Part shown: positions 1 to 7,721 of the stretch, piece by piece
Position numbering within the stretch: the first letter of the stretch is position 1
Layout: every line of letters starts with the position of its first letter
From: HGM04593 sp045636125
Lineage (GTDB): Bacteria; Bacteroidota; Bacteroidia; Bacteroidales; Bacteroidaceae
NCBI GenBank assembly: GCA_045636125.1
Contig: JAZTWX010000024.1
Span: forward strand, 1 to 25,529
Length of the DNA: 25,529 bases
Direction: 5' to 3'
Translations under genes and position numbers: made by a program
The notes under the pieces: model-generated
Databases searched by the model: none
Seen by the model: only the letters and a program-made list of their open reading frames with translations
Told to the model about the DNA's origin: nothing

Positions 1-64
1 AAAAGCTATTCAACAACCAACTCTTTTTATACCTTCGCAATATTAACAAAAAAAATGAGATTAA

Positions 65-97
65 AAGGAAAGAGACCGGTGCAATACCGAACTCTTT
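65..97 (-). terminator. possible terminator of the 548-residue protein gene
   Basis: Inverted repeat with outer arms AAAGAG (69-74) and CTCTTT (92-97) and inner arms CGGT (77-80) and ACCG (86-89). Read on the minus strand, the second arm runs into a pyrimidine-rich stretch. It lies about 105 bases past the stop codon of the gene at 203-1849. The stem is interrupted, so this is a weak call. Confidence 0.3.
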
Positions 98-202
98 ACC
101 AATAAACTTTTTATTAATCAGTCCAACTTTTTGGGGTTCACTTCATTTGTTAGCCTCATTTTTTATATTGTGGTTATTTAGAGTACAGAACCTAAATTCC
201 TG

Positions 203-1849
203 TTATGCCTCAATGTGAACCTGAAGGGTGGGGTATTTCTTTAGTATTGCATACCCCAATACATCTGTTTCGTTTGCTTCGCCTTTAATAACAAGGCTGC
301 CGTTCTCTTCTGATGCGTAAAGTACATTTCCACGGTATTTGGGCTGGTTGGGGTCGGTGCCAACAAGCTCGTGCATAATATTGTTTACCGGTGCAAAAAT
401 GCCGAATTCGTTATCCAACGACTCTGTGGCGTGTTTTTCTATTATGGTTTTCAGTTCACCGGTTGCATCTCCCTTTACGATATATTTGAAACTTGTGGGC
501 GTATCCTCATAGTCCTGGTATTGCTTTTCGTCTTCGAGCGGGTTGTCATCGGTGATGAGTGCAATATCGTAATATTTTTTTGCTTTCTGCTTGTCGATGA
601 AACGTCCGAAACGCTCGCAACCCCAGCGGTATATGTCGCCAAGTTTTTCGCACATCCACTTTATCTCTTCATCAACCTGTCCACGGCTGACACAGCATTC
701 TCTACTGTCGAGCATCTTGTGCAGAATAATGGTGTGGTCAATGTCTGTGAACTCCAAAAGTTCAATGACGTTCATCTTTGTGTTGTTGCAACTTCTGTCA
801 TAGCTTGCGTTGTAGATGTTTGCAAACAGTTCCGCTTCCTTGTCGGCATCCATTGCGAACAACGGTGTGTCGAGTAGTTCCAGGCGTGTAATCATTACCT
901 CTTCTTTTGTCTCCTCGTCAACGAATGTCTCAGGCACAGCATTGAAACTATTGTACATTCCCCACAGAAGAATTGCATTGTAGATGGCGCAGTAGCTGTC
1001 GTCGGCCTGCTCAAGCCACTCTTTGTCCTCGGGCTTGAAATATTGCATGAAACCGATGGGGGCTTCTGTATGGGAAATTATGCAGCCAACAGTAGCGCAT
1101 TGAGAATGGTCTTTCCTCACCTCTTCAAGTAGCAGTGCAAAGCAGGCTCCTGCGTCCTTTATTACATCAAAGATTGTGGCTTTGTTTTTAAGTGTGCCGA
1201 ATACGCACTCGTCGGCAAGACAAAACATAGTCCAGTCCGCCTCTTCCCACTTGCCTACACCATCCTTTATTATGCAATATTCGCTAATAAAGGGTACGTT
1301 ATCTTTTGACTCGAACTTGTAGCATACAATTTCGGCCTGTGGTAACAGCTTGCTTATGTGCTGCAAAGTGTTGTGGCACTTCTCCTCTTCGCTTTTGCGG
1401 TCATACTCCCAGTGCAATGAACATTCCGCGTCTTCCTGCGAAAGCTCGAATCCTTGTTGTTCAATATAACCGATGCAGGAAAGCAATTCATTGAAATTTT
1501 CACTCTCGCAGTGTATGTTCATACACCAAGGCTCATAATCAACGAGCACGCCGTTCTTTGATACCTTTTCCCACTGTTGGCAGGCGCCGTCGCCACTGCC
1601 AAAGAAATTCAGTCTCATCTCGGGGAAGTGCGCAACGACCTTGTCAATGAACTCCTCGAACTTCCGTGCATCGCTGGGTTCTACTGTGCCATAACCGAAA
1701 CCACGGTCAAAGAAATCAAGCCCGCCATAGCCATCTTCATCGGTCAGTTCGAAATTATATGCATTGTTCAACTCCTTTGCGTATGCATTTATTTTATCGG
1801 CATCGTTATCGTTGCTTGCCTTCAGTCTTAAATTCCAAAAAACTCCCAT
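203..1849 (-). CDS. orphan 548-residue cytoplasmic protein of unknown function
   Basis: I do not recognise this family. The protein has no signal peptide, lipobox or membrane segment, so it is probably cytoplasmic. It is acidic and aromatic-rich. I count 19 cysteines, all in roughly the first 410 residues, not arranged as an obvious zinc or Fe-S motif. The N-terminal 200 residues may hold two related units, each a stretch ending in LPQ or FPE followed by a strand and a WE or QW motif; this is a visual impression only. The C-terminal 100 residues look like a separate alpha/beta domain. The start at 1849 fits, because a near-consensus Bacteroidota promoter lies just upstream. The gene stands alone: its neighbour tdk has its own terminator and promoter. 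The long intact frame supports a real gene, but no function can be assigned. Confidence 0.85.
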   Translation of the reverse strand: MGVFWNLRLKASNDNDADKINAYAKELNNAYNFELTDEDGYGGLDFFDRGFGYGTVEPSDARKFEEFIDKVVAHFPEMRLNFFGSGDGACQQWEKVSKNGVLVDYEPWCMNIHCESENFNELLSCIGYIEQQGFELSQEDAECSLHWEYDRKSEEEKCHNTLQHISKLLPQAEIVCYKFESKDNVPFISEYCIIKDGVGKWEEADWTMFCLADECVFGTLKNKATIFDVIKDAGACFALLLEEVRKDHSQCATVGCIISHTEAPIGFMQYFKPEDKEWLEQADDSYCAIYNAILLWGMYNSFNAVPETFVDEETKEEVMITRLELLDTPLFAMDADKEAELFANIYNASYDRSCNNTKMNVIELLEFTDIDHTIILHKMLDSRECCVSRGQVDEEIKWMCEKLGDIYRWGCERFGRFIDKQKAKKYYDIALITDDNPLEDEKQYQDYEDTPTSFKYIVKGDATGELKTIIEKHATESLDNEFGIFAPVNNIMHELVGTDPNQPKYRGNVLYASEENGSLVIKGEANETDVLGYAILKKYPTLQVHIEA

Positions 1850-1869
1850 AGTGTAATGTTATTTTATTG

Positions 1870-1901
1870 CAAATATAGTTTTTTGTTTGTGACAATTCAA
1901 A
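1870..1901 (-). promoter_or_regulatory. Bacteroidota promoter for the 548-residue protein
   Basis: On the minus strand, TTTG (1901-1898), 20 bases, then TATATTTG (1877-1870). This matches the Bacteroidota sigma-ABfr consensus TTTG-N19/20-TAnnTTTG. It lies 21 bases before the start codon, giving a short leader. Confidence 0.75.
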
Positions 1902-2012
1902 AAGGAGAGGATTTTATGAAATAAAGGAGTTGTGTGAGGTTGCTTGTTACGATAAGCAGAAAAGCTCCCAATGCCAGGCTTGCAACATATCAATGTATGA
2001 GTTGCTCGCTGC

Positions 2013-2043
2013 AAAAAAAAGATAACAGCCGGGCTGTTATCTT
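2013..2043 (-). terminator. intrinsic terminator of tdk
   Basis: An 11-bp perfect stem, AAGATAACAGC (2019-2029) and GCTGTTATCTT (2033-2043), with a three-base loop. On the minus strand it is followed by eight T residues (2020-2013). It lies about 100 bases after the tdk stop codon. The flanking bases 1905-2010 and 2046-2139 show no gene. Confidence 0.75.
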
Positions 2044-2139
2044 AATGAATTGGAGAAAATGTCTCCATCTATGAATGTGTAATTACAAGCGAAGAATTCG
2101 CGTGCGGATAACTTTGTGTATCGCTTTTATTCCCAGCTA

Positions 2140-2736
2140 TTATCGCTCCTCGGCCTCGGCAAGTGCTGCATAATAGCATTCGCGGCACAGCGGCTCATAC
2201 TCGGTCATCTCGCCCAGGAGAACCTGTTTGTCGCCGGCTACCTTGCGGTGCGACACATAGGCAAGGTTGCCGCATTTTACGCAAATGGCGTGCACCTTTG
2301 TAACCTCGTCGGCAATGGCCATAAGCGCGGGCATTGGACCGAAGGGGGTGCATTTGAAGTCCATGTCGAGGCCGGCAATGATTACTCTTGTGCCGCGGCG
2401 GGCAAGCTCGTCGCACACTGCCACAAGCTCCTCGTCGAAGAACTGTGCCTCGTCAATTCCCACCACGTCGACATCGGTTGCAAGCAGCAAGATGCTGGCC
2501 GACGATGCAATGGGGGTTGAAAGAATGTGGTTGCTGTCGTGAGATACAACCTCCTCGTCGGAGTAACGGGTGTCTATTGCGGGCTTGAAAATCTCCACCT
2601 TCTGGCGGGCGAATTTGGCGCGTTTGAGCCTGCGTATGAGCTCCTCGGTCTTTCCCGAAAACATTGAGCCGCAAATGACCTCTATGCGGCCTTTGCGCGC
2701 CATCTCCATTTGGTTGAATTCTGAAAATCTGTTCAT
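2140..2736 (-). CDS. tdk: thymidine kinase
   Basis: Phosphorylates thymidine to dTMP with ATP, the salvage entry for dTTP; a cytoplasmic type II enzyme of 198 residues. Visible motifs are the P-loop GSMFSGKT (23-30), the DEAQFF Walker B region (95-100) with the likely catalytic Glu96, and a zinc ribbon of Cys152, Cys155, Cys184 and Cys187. The reading frame stays open upstream to 3147, but that extension runs through the tdk-rsmI intergenic region and is not kinase-like. The start MNRFSEF at 2736 resembles the N-terminus of other Bacteroides enzymes and sits just below a promoter-like element. It is divergent from rsmI. Confidence 0.95.
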   Translation of the reverse strand: MNRFSEFNQMEMARKGRIEVICGSMFSGKTEELIRRLKRAKFARQKVEIFKPAIDTRYSDEEVVSHDSNHILSTPIASSASILLLATDVDVVGIDEAQFFDEELVAVCDELARRGTRVIIAGLDMDFKCTPFGPMPALMAIADEVTKVHAICVKCGNLAYVSHRKVAGDKQVLLGEMTEYEPLCRECYYAALAEAEER

Positions 2737-2801
2737 ATCGTGTTTCTGTTTTTGTCTTTGACATCTCGCGGCTTGTGGTTGCCGTGCTTTGTGGTTATTG
2801 G

Positions 2802-2809
2802 CAAAGATA
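2802..2809 (-). promoter_or_regulatory. promoter -7 element for tdk
   Basis: TATCTTTG on the minus strand matches the Bacteroidota -7 box TAnnTTTG. No clean TTTG -33 box is found at the expected spacing. It lies 66 bases upstream of the tdk start. Confidence 0.45.
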
Positions 2810-3016
2810 AGTGAAGAATTGTGAAAAAGAAGAGCGTGGCAGCTACAAGTTATCAACACACTATCAACAATAAAATATAAAATGATGAAAAATTGATTAA
2901 AAGAGCATTGTAGTGTGCATTCTTTGTATTTAATTTGCAAAAAAGTTACGAAAAAGTGCTGCGGGCGGCGCGTGTGGAATATTATGCCTGCCGGTTTGCA
3001 GCAAAGGAAAGAAATT

Positions 3017-3712
3017 ATGGGTATATTGTATGTTGTTCCCACTCCCGTGGGTAATTTGGAGGATATAACGCTGCGCGCGATAAGGATACTGAAGGAGGCC
3101 GATTTTATTCTGGCCGAGGATACACGCACATCGGGTAAATTGCTCAAGCACCTTGAAATTCAGGTGCCTATGTACTCGCACCACAAGTTCAACGAGCACC
3201 AGACAGTGAAGCACCTTGCCGAGCGCATCCTGGGCAGTGAGCGACACGTTGCGCTTGTGTCCGACGCCGGTACCCCCGCAATATCTGACCCTGGTTTCCT
3301 GCTTGTGCGCGAGTGTGTGCGCAATGGGGTGGAGGTGCAGTGTCTGCCGGGTGCAACGGCGTTTGTCCCTGCGCTTGTGAGCTCGGGCCTTCCCGCCGAC
3401 CGCTTTGTGTTCGAGGGCTTCCTGCCGCAGAAAAAGGGCCGCCAGACAAGGCTTAATTTCCTGAAAGATGAAACCCGCACGATAATCTTCTACGAGTCGC
3501 CTTACAGGGTGTTGAAGACCCTCACACAGCTGGCCGAGGTGTTCGGCGGTGAGCGTCAGGCAGCTGCTGCGCGCGAAATTTCTAAAATACACGAGGAGTG
3601 CGTGCGCGGAACGCTGGCCTCTCTGGTGGAGCACTTCAAAAAGAACGAGCCCCGTGGCGAGTTTGTGCTCCTTGTAGGCTCTGCCGCCGAGGAGAGTAGC
3701 GAAAAAGAGTAA
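3017..3712 (+). CDS. rsmI: 16S rRNA (cytidine-1402-2'-O)-methyltransferase
   Basis: Transfers a methyl group from S-adenosylmethionine to the 2'-O of C1402 in the ribosomal decoding centre. The 231-residue protein belongs to the tetrapyrrole-methylase-like fold. Diagnostic motifs are PTPVGNLEDITLRA near the start (8-21), EDTR (34-37) and SDAGTPAISDPG (82-93). The frame can be extended to 2915, but MGILYVVPTP is the conserved N-terminus, and the purine-rich AAAGGAAAG lies just upstream of 3017. The next gene, a lipoprotein, begins 17 bases after the stop, so the two are probably co-transcribed. A weak promoter-like TTG-N19-TTAATTTG is at 2908-2937. Confidence 0.95.
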   Translation: MGILYVVPTPVGNLEDITLRAIRILKEADFILAEDTRTSGKLLKHLEIQVPMYSHHKFNEHQTVKHLAERILGSERHVALVSDAGTPAISDPGFLLVRECVRNGVEVQCLPGATAFVPALVSSGLPADRFVFEGFLPQKKGRQTRLNFLKDETRTIIFYESPYRVLKTLTQLAEVFGGERQAAAAREISKIHEECVRGTLASLVEHFKKNEPRGEFVLLVGSAAEESSEKE

Positions 3713-3729
3713 ATTAACTATTAAAATTT

Positions 3730-4584
3730 ATGAATAATATGAAAAAGTTCCTGTTTTTACAATTGGCAGTTGCACTTGTCTTTGTATCGTGCGACTTTAA
3801 CCAGAATCAAAAGCGTTTGAGCGAGAGCAACGATTCGCTTCGTATTGAAATGTCGGCAAAAGATGCCACAATATCCGACCTCTTGGGTATGATGAACCAG
3901 ATTGAGGACGGTTTCCGCAAAATAAATGAGATGCAGGGCCGCATCAACCTCAGTTCGGCAACCGACGAGGTGAGCTACTCCGAAGTCCTTAACGAGAATA
4001 TCGAATACATAACAGGTACGCTCGAAAAGAACCGCGAGGAGATTGCAAAACTCAAAAAACAGCTTGCGGGCAACGAAAAGGCAGCCAAGGAGCTGAAAGC
4101 GTTTGTAGAAAGCCTCGAAAAGCAGTTGAACGACAAGAGCGCCGAGTTACTTGTGATGCAACAGGCTCTTGCCGACAAGGACATACGCATAGGCAAGCTC
4201 GACAGTGTGGTAAATTCACTCTCGCGCATAAACAGCGGTTACGAGGAGAAGATACAGGAACAGACAAACGAACTTAACGCAGTGTGGTATGCAATTGGTA
4301 CAAAGAAAGAACTTAAGGCCGAAAACATCCTCACCGGAGCCAACCTCCTACGCAGCGGAAAGGTGATGCGCGACAGCAACGCCAATATGGGCTATTTCAC
4401 ACAGGCCGACAAACGTACCCTCAATACAGTGGAGACAATGTCGAAGAGTGCAAAAATCCTCTCCAACCACCCCGAGGGCAGCTACGTACTCGAGCGCGAC
4501 GAGAACAAAATGTATGTGCTCACAATCCTCGAGCCCGACGCATTCTGGCAGTCAACAAAGTACCTTGTGATACAGGTGAAATAA
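3730..4584 (+). CDS. coiled-coil lipoprotein, function unknown
   Basis: A 284-residue predicted lipoprotein. Residues 4-20 form a hydrophobic signal sequence ending FVSC, with the lipidated Cys21; the -3 residue is Phe, a mild deviation from the lipobox. Residues about 30-190 are rich in Glu, Lys, Leu and Asn with heptad-like spacing, indicating long coiled coils. The last 95 residues look like a compact globular domain starting near WYAIGTKKEL. It follows rsmI by 17 bases and is probably in that operon. No catalytic motif is seen. A structural or scaffolding role in the envelope is a guess. An alternative start at 3739 (MKKFLF) would shorten it by three residues. Confidence 0.85.
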   Translation: MNNMKKFLFLQLAVALVFVSCDFNQNQKRLSESNDSLRIEMSAKDATISDLLGMMNQIEDGFRKINEMQGRINLSSATDEVSYSEVLNENIEYITGTLEKNREEIAKLKKQLAGNEKAAKELKAFVESLEKQLNDKSAELLVMQQALADKDIRIGKLDSVVNSLSRINSGYEEKIQEQTNELNAVWYAIGTKKELKAENILTGANLLRSGKVMRDSNANMGYFTQADKRTLNTVETMSKSAKILSNHPEGSYVLERDENKMYVLTILEPDAFWQSTKYLVIQVK

Positions 4585-4597
4585 ACATTAAGATTAA

Positions 4598-4635
4598 TGG
4601 GGCTGTTCCGCAAGGTGCAGCCTCAATTTTTCTCT
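4598..4635 (+). terminator. hairpin and T-rich tail abutting the HAD gene start
   Basis: Arms GGGGCTG (4599-4605) and CAGCCTC (4618-4624) enclose a 12-base loop and are followed by AATTTTTCTC. It resembles an intrinsic terminator of the lipoprotein gene. It ends about three bases before the next start codon at 4638, so it could also affect translation of that gene. Confidence 0.45.
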
Positions 4636-4637
4636 CT

Positions 4638-5333
4638 ATGAAAAACTACAAGCACATATTCATTGACCTCGACGACACGATATACGACTTTGCGGGTGCA
4701 TCGCGCGAGTCGTTCCGCGAGGCATACGACCTTTTGGGCTACGAACGCTTCTTCTGCTCGTTCGACCACTTTCTCTCGCTCTACGAACCTTATAACCTTG
4801 AGCTGTGGAAAATATATGGCGAGGGTAAAATAACAAAGGCCGAACTTAACCGCAAACGCTACAGCTACCCGCTTAAAATGGTGGGTGTCGATAATGAAGA
4901 ACTCGCCGCTACCTTCTGCCGCGAGGTGCTTTCGCGCATCCCCACAAAGAACCGCGTTGTGCCCGGCGCCTATGAACTTTTGGAGTATTTGCGCCCAAAG
5001 TATCGCCTGCACATACTCTCCAACGGCTTCAAGGAGCTGCAGGCACATAAGATGCAGACAGCAGGGCTCGATGGCTTTTTCGACACGTTTGTGCTATCGG
5101 ACGATATTGGAGTGAACAAGCCCCGCCCCGAACTTTTTATGCATGCGCTGCAACGCACGGGCGCCACGGTAGAAGATAGCATTATGATTGGTGATATGTT
5201 CGATACCGATATTGCAGGGGCCGCAGGCGTGGGTATGGACCAGGTCTTCTTTAACCGCAAGGGGGTGGATGTCCTTCCTTTTGAACCCACTTATATGGTC
5301 GGCACCCTTTTGCAGATAAAAGATATACTGTAG
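4638..5333 (+). CDS. HAD-superfamily hydrolase, YjjG-like nucleotidase/phosphatase
   Basis: A 231-residue cytoplasmic phosphatase of the haloacid dehalogenase superfamily with all four motifs: DLDDT (10-14, nucleophile Asp10 and acid/base Asp12), Ser128 in HILSNG, Lys161 in VNKPRP, and GDMFDTD (185-191). The helical cap between motifs I and II makes it subfamily I, and its length and sequence resemble YjjG-type pyrimidine nucleotidases. The exact substrate (dUMP, dTMP, noncanonical nucleotides or a sugar phosphate) cannot be read from the sequence. No Shine-Dalgarno sequence is present; the start follows a T/C-rich stretch after a hairpin. It is followed by a strong terminator. Confidence 0.85.
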   Translation: MKNYKHIFIDLDDTIYDFAGASRESFREAYDLLGYERFFCSFDHFLSLYEPYNLELWKIYGEGKITKAELNRKRYSYPLKMVGVDNEELAATFCREVLSRIPTKNRVVPGAYELLEYLRPKYRLHILSNGFKELQAHKMQTAGLDGFFDTFVLSDDIGVNKPRPELFMHALQRTGATVEDSIMIGDMFDTDIAGAAGVGMDQVFFNRKGVDVLPFEPTYMVGTLLQIKDIL

Positions 5334-5374
5334 ATTGCACAATTAAAGCCTGTTCCGTGGCTTTGCGGGTTCAT

Positions 5375-5418
5375 AAATTCCTCTGATTGGTCAGGGGAAT
5401 TTTATTTTTTTTGAAAAA
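5375..5418 (+). terminator. intrinsic terminator after the HAD gene
   Basis: A 12-bp stem, AAATTCCTCTGA (5375-5386) and TCAGGGGAATTT (5391-5402), with one G-T pair and loop TTGG, followed by a T-rich tract. A smaller stem, AAAGCC/GGCTTT (5345-5364), precedes it. Confidence 0.75.
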
Positions 5419-5455
5419 TCTTGCGCCGTCGGGCTTTTGTGTTGTCCGAAAGATA

Positions 5456-5463
5456 TATATTTG
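5456..5463 (+). promoter_or_regulatory. promoter -7 element for the small lipoprotein
   Basis: TATATTTG fits the TAnnTTTG box and lies 37 bases before the start at 5501. A TTTG at 5436-5439 is present, but its 16-base spacing is shorter than the usual 19-20. Confidence 0.55.
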
Positions 5464-5500
5464 CACACAGCTATTCAGACAATATAAAAAAGACAATACT

Positions 5501-5854
5501 ATGAAGAAACTTATTTTTACAGCCCTCCTGTCGGTTGTGCTTGTATCTTGCAACGGTTATATTGAAAAGTACGAGGATATTTGCAAGGATGCGCGTGGCA
5601 GAATATCGGTGGCTACCACACAGCAGGAAATAAAGAATATTCTTAAACAGACAAGCAGCGACCTTGCAACGCTTGGCAAGGAGTATCCCGAAGAGATGCA
5701 GAAATACAGAAAAGCCGACGAAAAGGACAAAAAGGCATATAAGAAATACCAGCGTCGAGTGAAAGCCCGCAATTCGGTAACACAGTATGGCTTGAGCCGC
5801 ATCCTTGCAATGAAAAAAGGAGAACTGGCCAATAAAAACGCCGTTCAGGAATAA
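5501..5854 (+). CDS. small predicted lipoprotein, function unknown
   Basis: A 117-residue lipoprotein with a short signal MKKLIFTALLSVVLVSC, ending in a good lipobox LVSC (Cys17). The mature part is highly charged and helical, with many Lys, Glu and Gln and no cysteine or recognisable enzyme motif. The frame is open from 5387, but the upstream part crosses the terminator tail and the promoter box, so 5501 is the likely start. It is a single-gene unit with its own promoter and a strong terminator at 5862-5899. It resembles short envelope proteins of unknown function common in Bacteroidales. Confidence 0.8.
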   Translation: MKKLIFTALLSVVLVSCNGYIEKYEDICKDARGRISVATTQQEIKNILKQTSSDLATLGKEYPEEMQKYRKADEKDKKAYKKYQRRVKARNSVTQYGLSRILAMKKGELANKNAVQE

Positions 5855-5861
5855 CAATAAT

Positions 5862-5899
5862 AACAAAAAAAGGAGTAGCGCGCTACTCCTTTTTTTGTT
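5862..5899. terminator. bidirectional intrinsic terminator
   Basis: A near-perfect palindrome centred at 5880/5881 with GGAGTAGCG and CGCTACTCC as the core arms, flanked by seven A and seven T. It sits between the convergent small lipoprotein (ends 5854) and hexosaminidase (ends 5907) genes, so it can stop transcription from both sides. Confidence 0.85.
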
Positions 5900-5906
5900 G
5901 CCGGTG

Positions 5907-7544
5907 TTACTCTATACCTTCGTAAAAGTGCTTTGCAAAATTCCACCCGAACACGGCGTAGTAGCGTGCAAGGCGTTTTGCGCGTCCAATGAACTCGGCA
6001 GTGTTCTTGTATTCGGGGAAGGGGTTGCTCCAACCAATTTCGGCAATGGCGCCCAAGCGTGGCAGGGCCATATATTGCAGCTGCATAGGGGTGGAAATAT
6101 ACTCACACCATAGGTTGCCCTGCACACCCAGTATGTATTTTTTCTCTCCGAGAGAGAGTTTGTCGTAAGGGTCGAGGCTGTATGTCTTTTGCAAGGGAAC
6201 ATAGCCGCCAATTGCATCGGGCTCGTTGAGCCGGTCTTTTGTCTGGTAATAGTCGAGGTAGCAGTGGCTGTTAGGGGTCATAATAGCATAGTTGCCGTTG
6301 CGTGCAGCCTTTATGCCGCCGGCTGCGCCTCTCCACGACATAATAGTAGCGCTTTTGCTCACTCCGCCTTCGAGAATCTCGTCCCAGCCGATAACTTTGC
6401 GTCCGTGGCCGGCAAGAAATTTCTCAATGCGGCTGTTGGCATACGATTGTAACTCGGCCTCGTTCTTCAAACCGTTCTCCTTAATGCGTTTCTGGCAGTT
6501 GGGGCACTCCTTCCATTCGTCACGCGGAGCCTCGTCGCCGCCAATGTGAATGTACTCCGAGGGGAAAAGCTTCACTACCTCGCCGAATACATCTTCCCAG
6601 AACTTGAATGTACTCTCCTTTCCGGCGCAGGATATCTGGGGAGAAACGCCCCAGTAGGGCCATGTTTCGTAGTTGCCCTTTTTGCCGCGGCAACCCAGCC
6701 AGGGGTAGGCGCTGAGGGCACCGAGCGAGTGTCCGGGAATTTCAATCTCGGGGATAATGGTAATGAAACGCTCGCTTGCGTATGCAACAATCTCCTTTAT
6801 CTGTTTTTGTGTGTAGTAGCCGCCGTAAGGGATGCCGTCGAGTCCCTCGTTGTGCCCTATGGTAGTCTGCTTGCGCTTGCTGCCTATTTTTGTGAGTTTG
6901 GGGTATTTCTTTATCTCGATGCGCCAGCCCTGGTCGTCGGTGAGGTGCCAGTGGAGGCGGTTCATTTTGTGGGTGGCCATAATATCTATCATCTCCTTCA
7001 CGGTGGCAACATCCCAGAAGTGTCGCACGCAGTCGAGCATAAAGCCACGGTAGCCGAAATGGGGCTCGTCCTTTATTGTGAGTGTGGGCAGCTTTATAGA
7101 CTCAAGGTCGAGCGGAGTTTCGTAGGCCTCCACGGGAATGAGCTGCTTGATTGTTTGCGCAGCATAGAAAGCCCCGGCGGCTCCGTTGGTGTAAATCAAT
7201 ATGTTCTCGGGAGTAATTTCAAGAATATAAGCCTCGGGCTTCAGTGTGCTCTCCGGTCTTATAATGATATTATACGCGCCCTTTGCCGTGTTCTCCTTTT
7301 TCAGCTTTTTGCCGAAAATCTCAACCGCTATGCGGTTAATCTCGTTAATGGCATACTGCATCTCCTTTTCACCGGTGAAATCGATTATTTTGGCATTCTC
7401 ACCAAATTCGAATGAGGTTCCCTGTATTCCCATTTTTATGTTCTTGGGCTTGGGCAGGAGCGAAGGTGTTTTTGCAGTCTGTGCGTTTGCGGCAAAAACC
7501 ACAGTAAGCAGCATGATTGTTGCAGCTAATACTCTTTTTATCAT
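5907..7544 (-). CDS. secreted beta-N-acetylhexosaminidase, family GH20
   Basis: Removes terminal beta-linked GlcNAc or GalNAc by substrate-assisted catalysis. It has 545 residues and an N-terminal signal peptide cleaved probably after Ala21 (FAANA-Q), so it is periplasmic or surface-exposed. Residues about 25-160 form the small GH20b-type domain and 163 to about 520 the catalytic barrel. The signature HIGGDEAP contains the catalytic pair Asp337-Glu338. Further conserved pieces are RGFMLDCVRHF, LHWHLTDDQGWRIE, PEIEIPGH and the late GVQGNLWCEY tryptophan. The length is typical of compact Bacteroidota enzymes, with no carbohydrate-binding module. It is divergent from the sugar kinase. Together with the sulfatase and NagB-like/PIG-L genes this suggests amino-sugar glycan breakdown. 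Confidence 0.95.
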   Translation of the reverse strand: MIKRVLAATIMLLTVVFAANAQTAKTPSLLPKPKNIKMGIQGTSFEFGENAKIIDFTGEKEMQYAINEINRIAVEIFGKKLKKENTAKGAYNIIIRPESTLKPEAYILEITPENILIYTNGAAGAFYAAQTIKQLIPVEAYETPLDLESIKLPTLTIKDEPHFGYRGFMLDCVRHFWDVATVKEMIDIMATHKMNRLHWHLTDDQGWRIEIKKYPKLTKIGSKRKQTTIGHNEGLDGIPYGGYYTQKQIKEIVAYASERFITIIPEIEIPGHSLGALSAYPWLGCRGKKGNYETWPYWGVSPQISCAGKESTFKFWEDVFGEVVKLFPSEYIHIGGDEAPRDEWKECPNCQKRIKENGLKNEAELQSYANSRIEKFLAGHGRKVIGWDEILEGGVSKSATIMSWRGAAGGIKAARNGNYAIMTPNSHCYLDYYQTKDRLNEPDAIGGYVPLQKTYSLDPYDKLSLGEKKYILGVQGNLWCEYISTPMQLQYMALPRLGAIAEIGWSNPFPEYKNTAEFIGRAKRLARYYAVFGWNFAKHFYEGIE

Positions 7545-7582
7545 AGTTCCTGTAAATTTGTTTGTTGTCCAGTTTATGTTTG

Positions 7583-7590
7583 CAAATATA
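7583..7590 (-). promoter_or_regulatory. promoter -7 element for the GH20 gene
   Basis: TATATTTG on the minus strand, 39 bases before the start at 7544. The -33 region is only a T-rich run without an exact TTTG. Confidence 0.55.
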
Positions 7591-7674
7591 CTTCAACAAT
7601 CGTTAAAAAGATAATAATTTGTTTTTTTATCTTTTTTTTTGGTGCATAACGGCGAGTTGAATATTTTTTTCTAT

Positions 7675-7682
7675 TATATTCG
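7675..7682 (+). promoter_or_regulatory. possible -7 element for the ROK kinase
   Basis: TATATTCG resembles TAnnTTTG with one change and lies 40 bases before the start at 7722. No TTTG box sits at the usual spacing. Confidence 0.4.
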
Positions 7683-7721
7683 CGGAAGTTAACCGATGAC
7701 TTATAAACAAATAACTATAAT

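Noticed and set aside
2737..3147. N-terminal extension of thymidine kinase to 335 residues
   Set aside because: The added part runs through the tdk-rsmI intergenic region, past the promoter-like box at 2802-2809 and into rsmI, and is not kinase-like; the family starts near 2736.
5387..5500. Longer form of the small lipoprotein from 5387
   Set aside because: It would hide the lipoprotein signal MKKLIFTALL inside the protein and overlaps the terminator tail and the -7 box.
6546..7415. 289-residue plus-strand open frame
   Set aside because: It lies wholly within the GH20 gene on the other strand, which has a full family match; it is a shadow.
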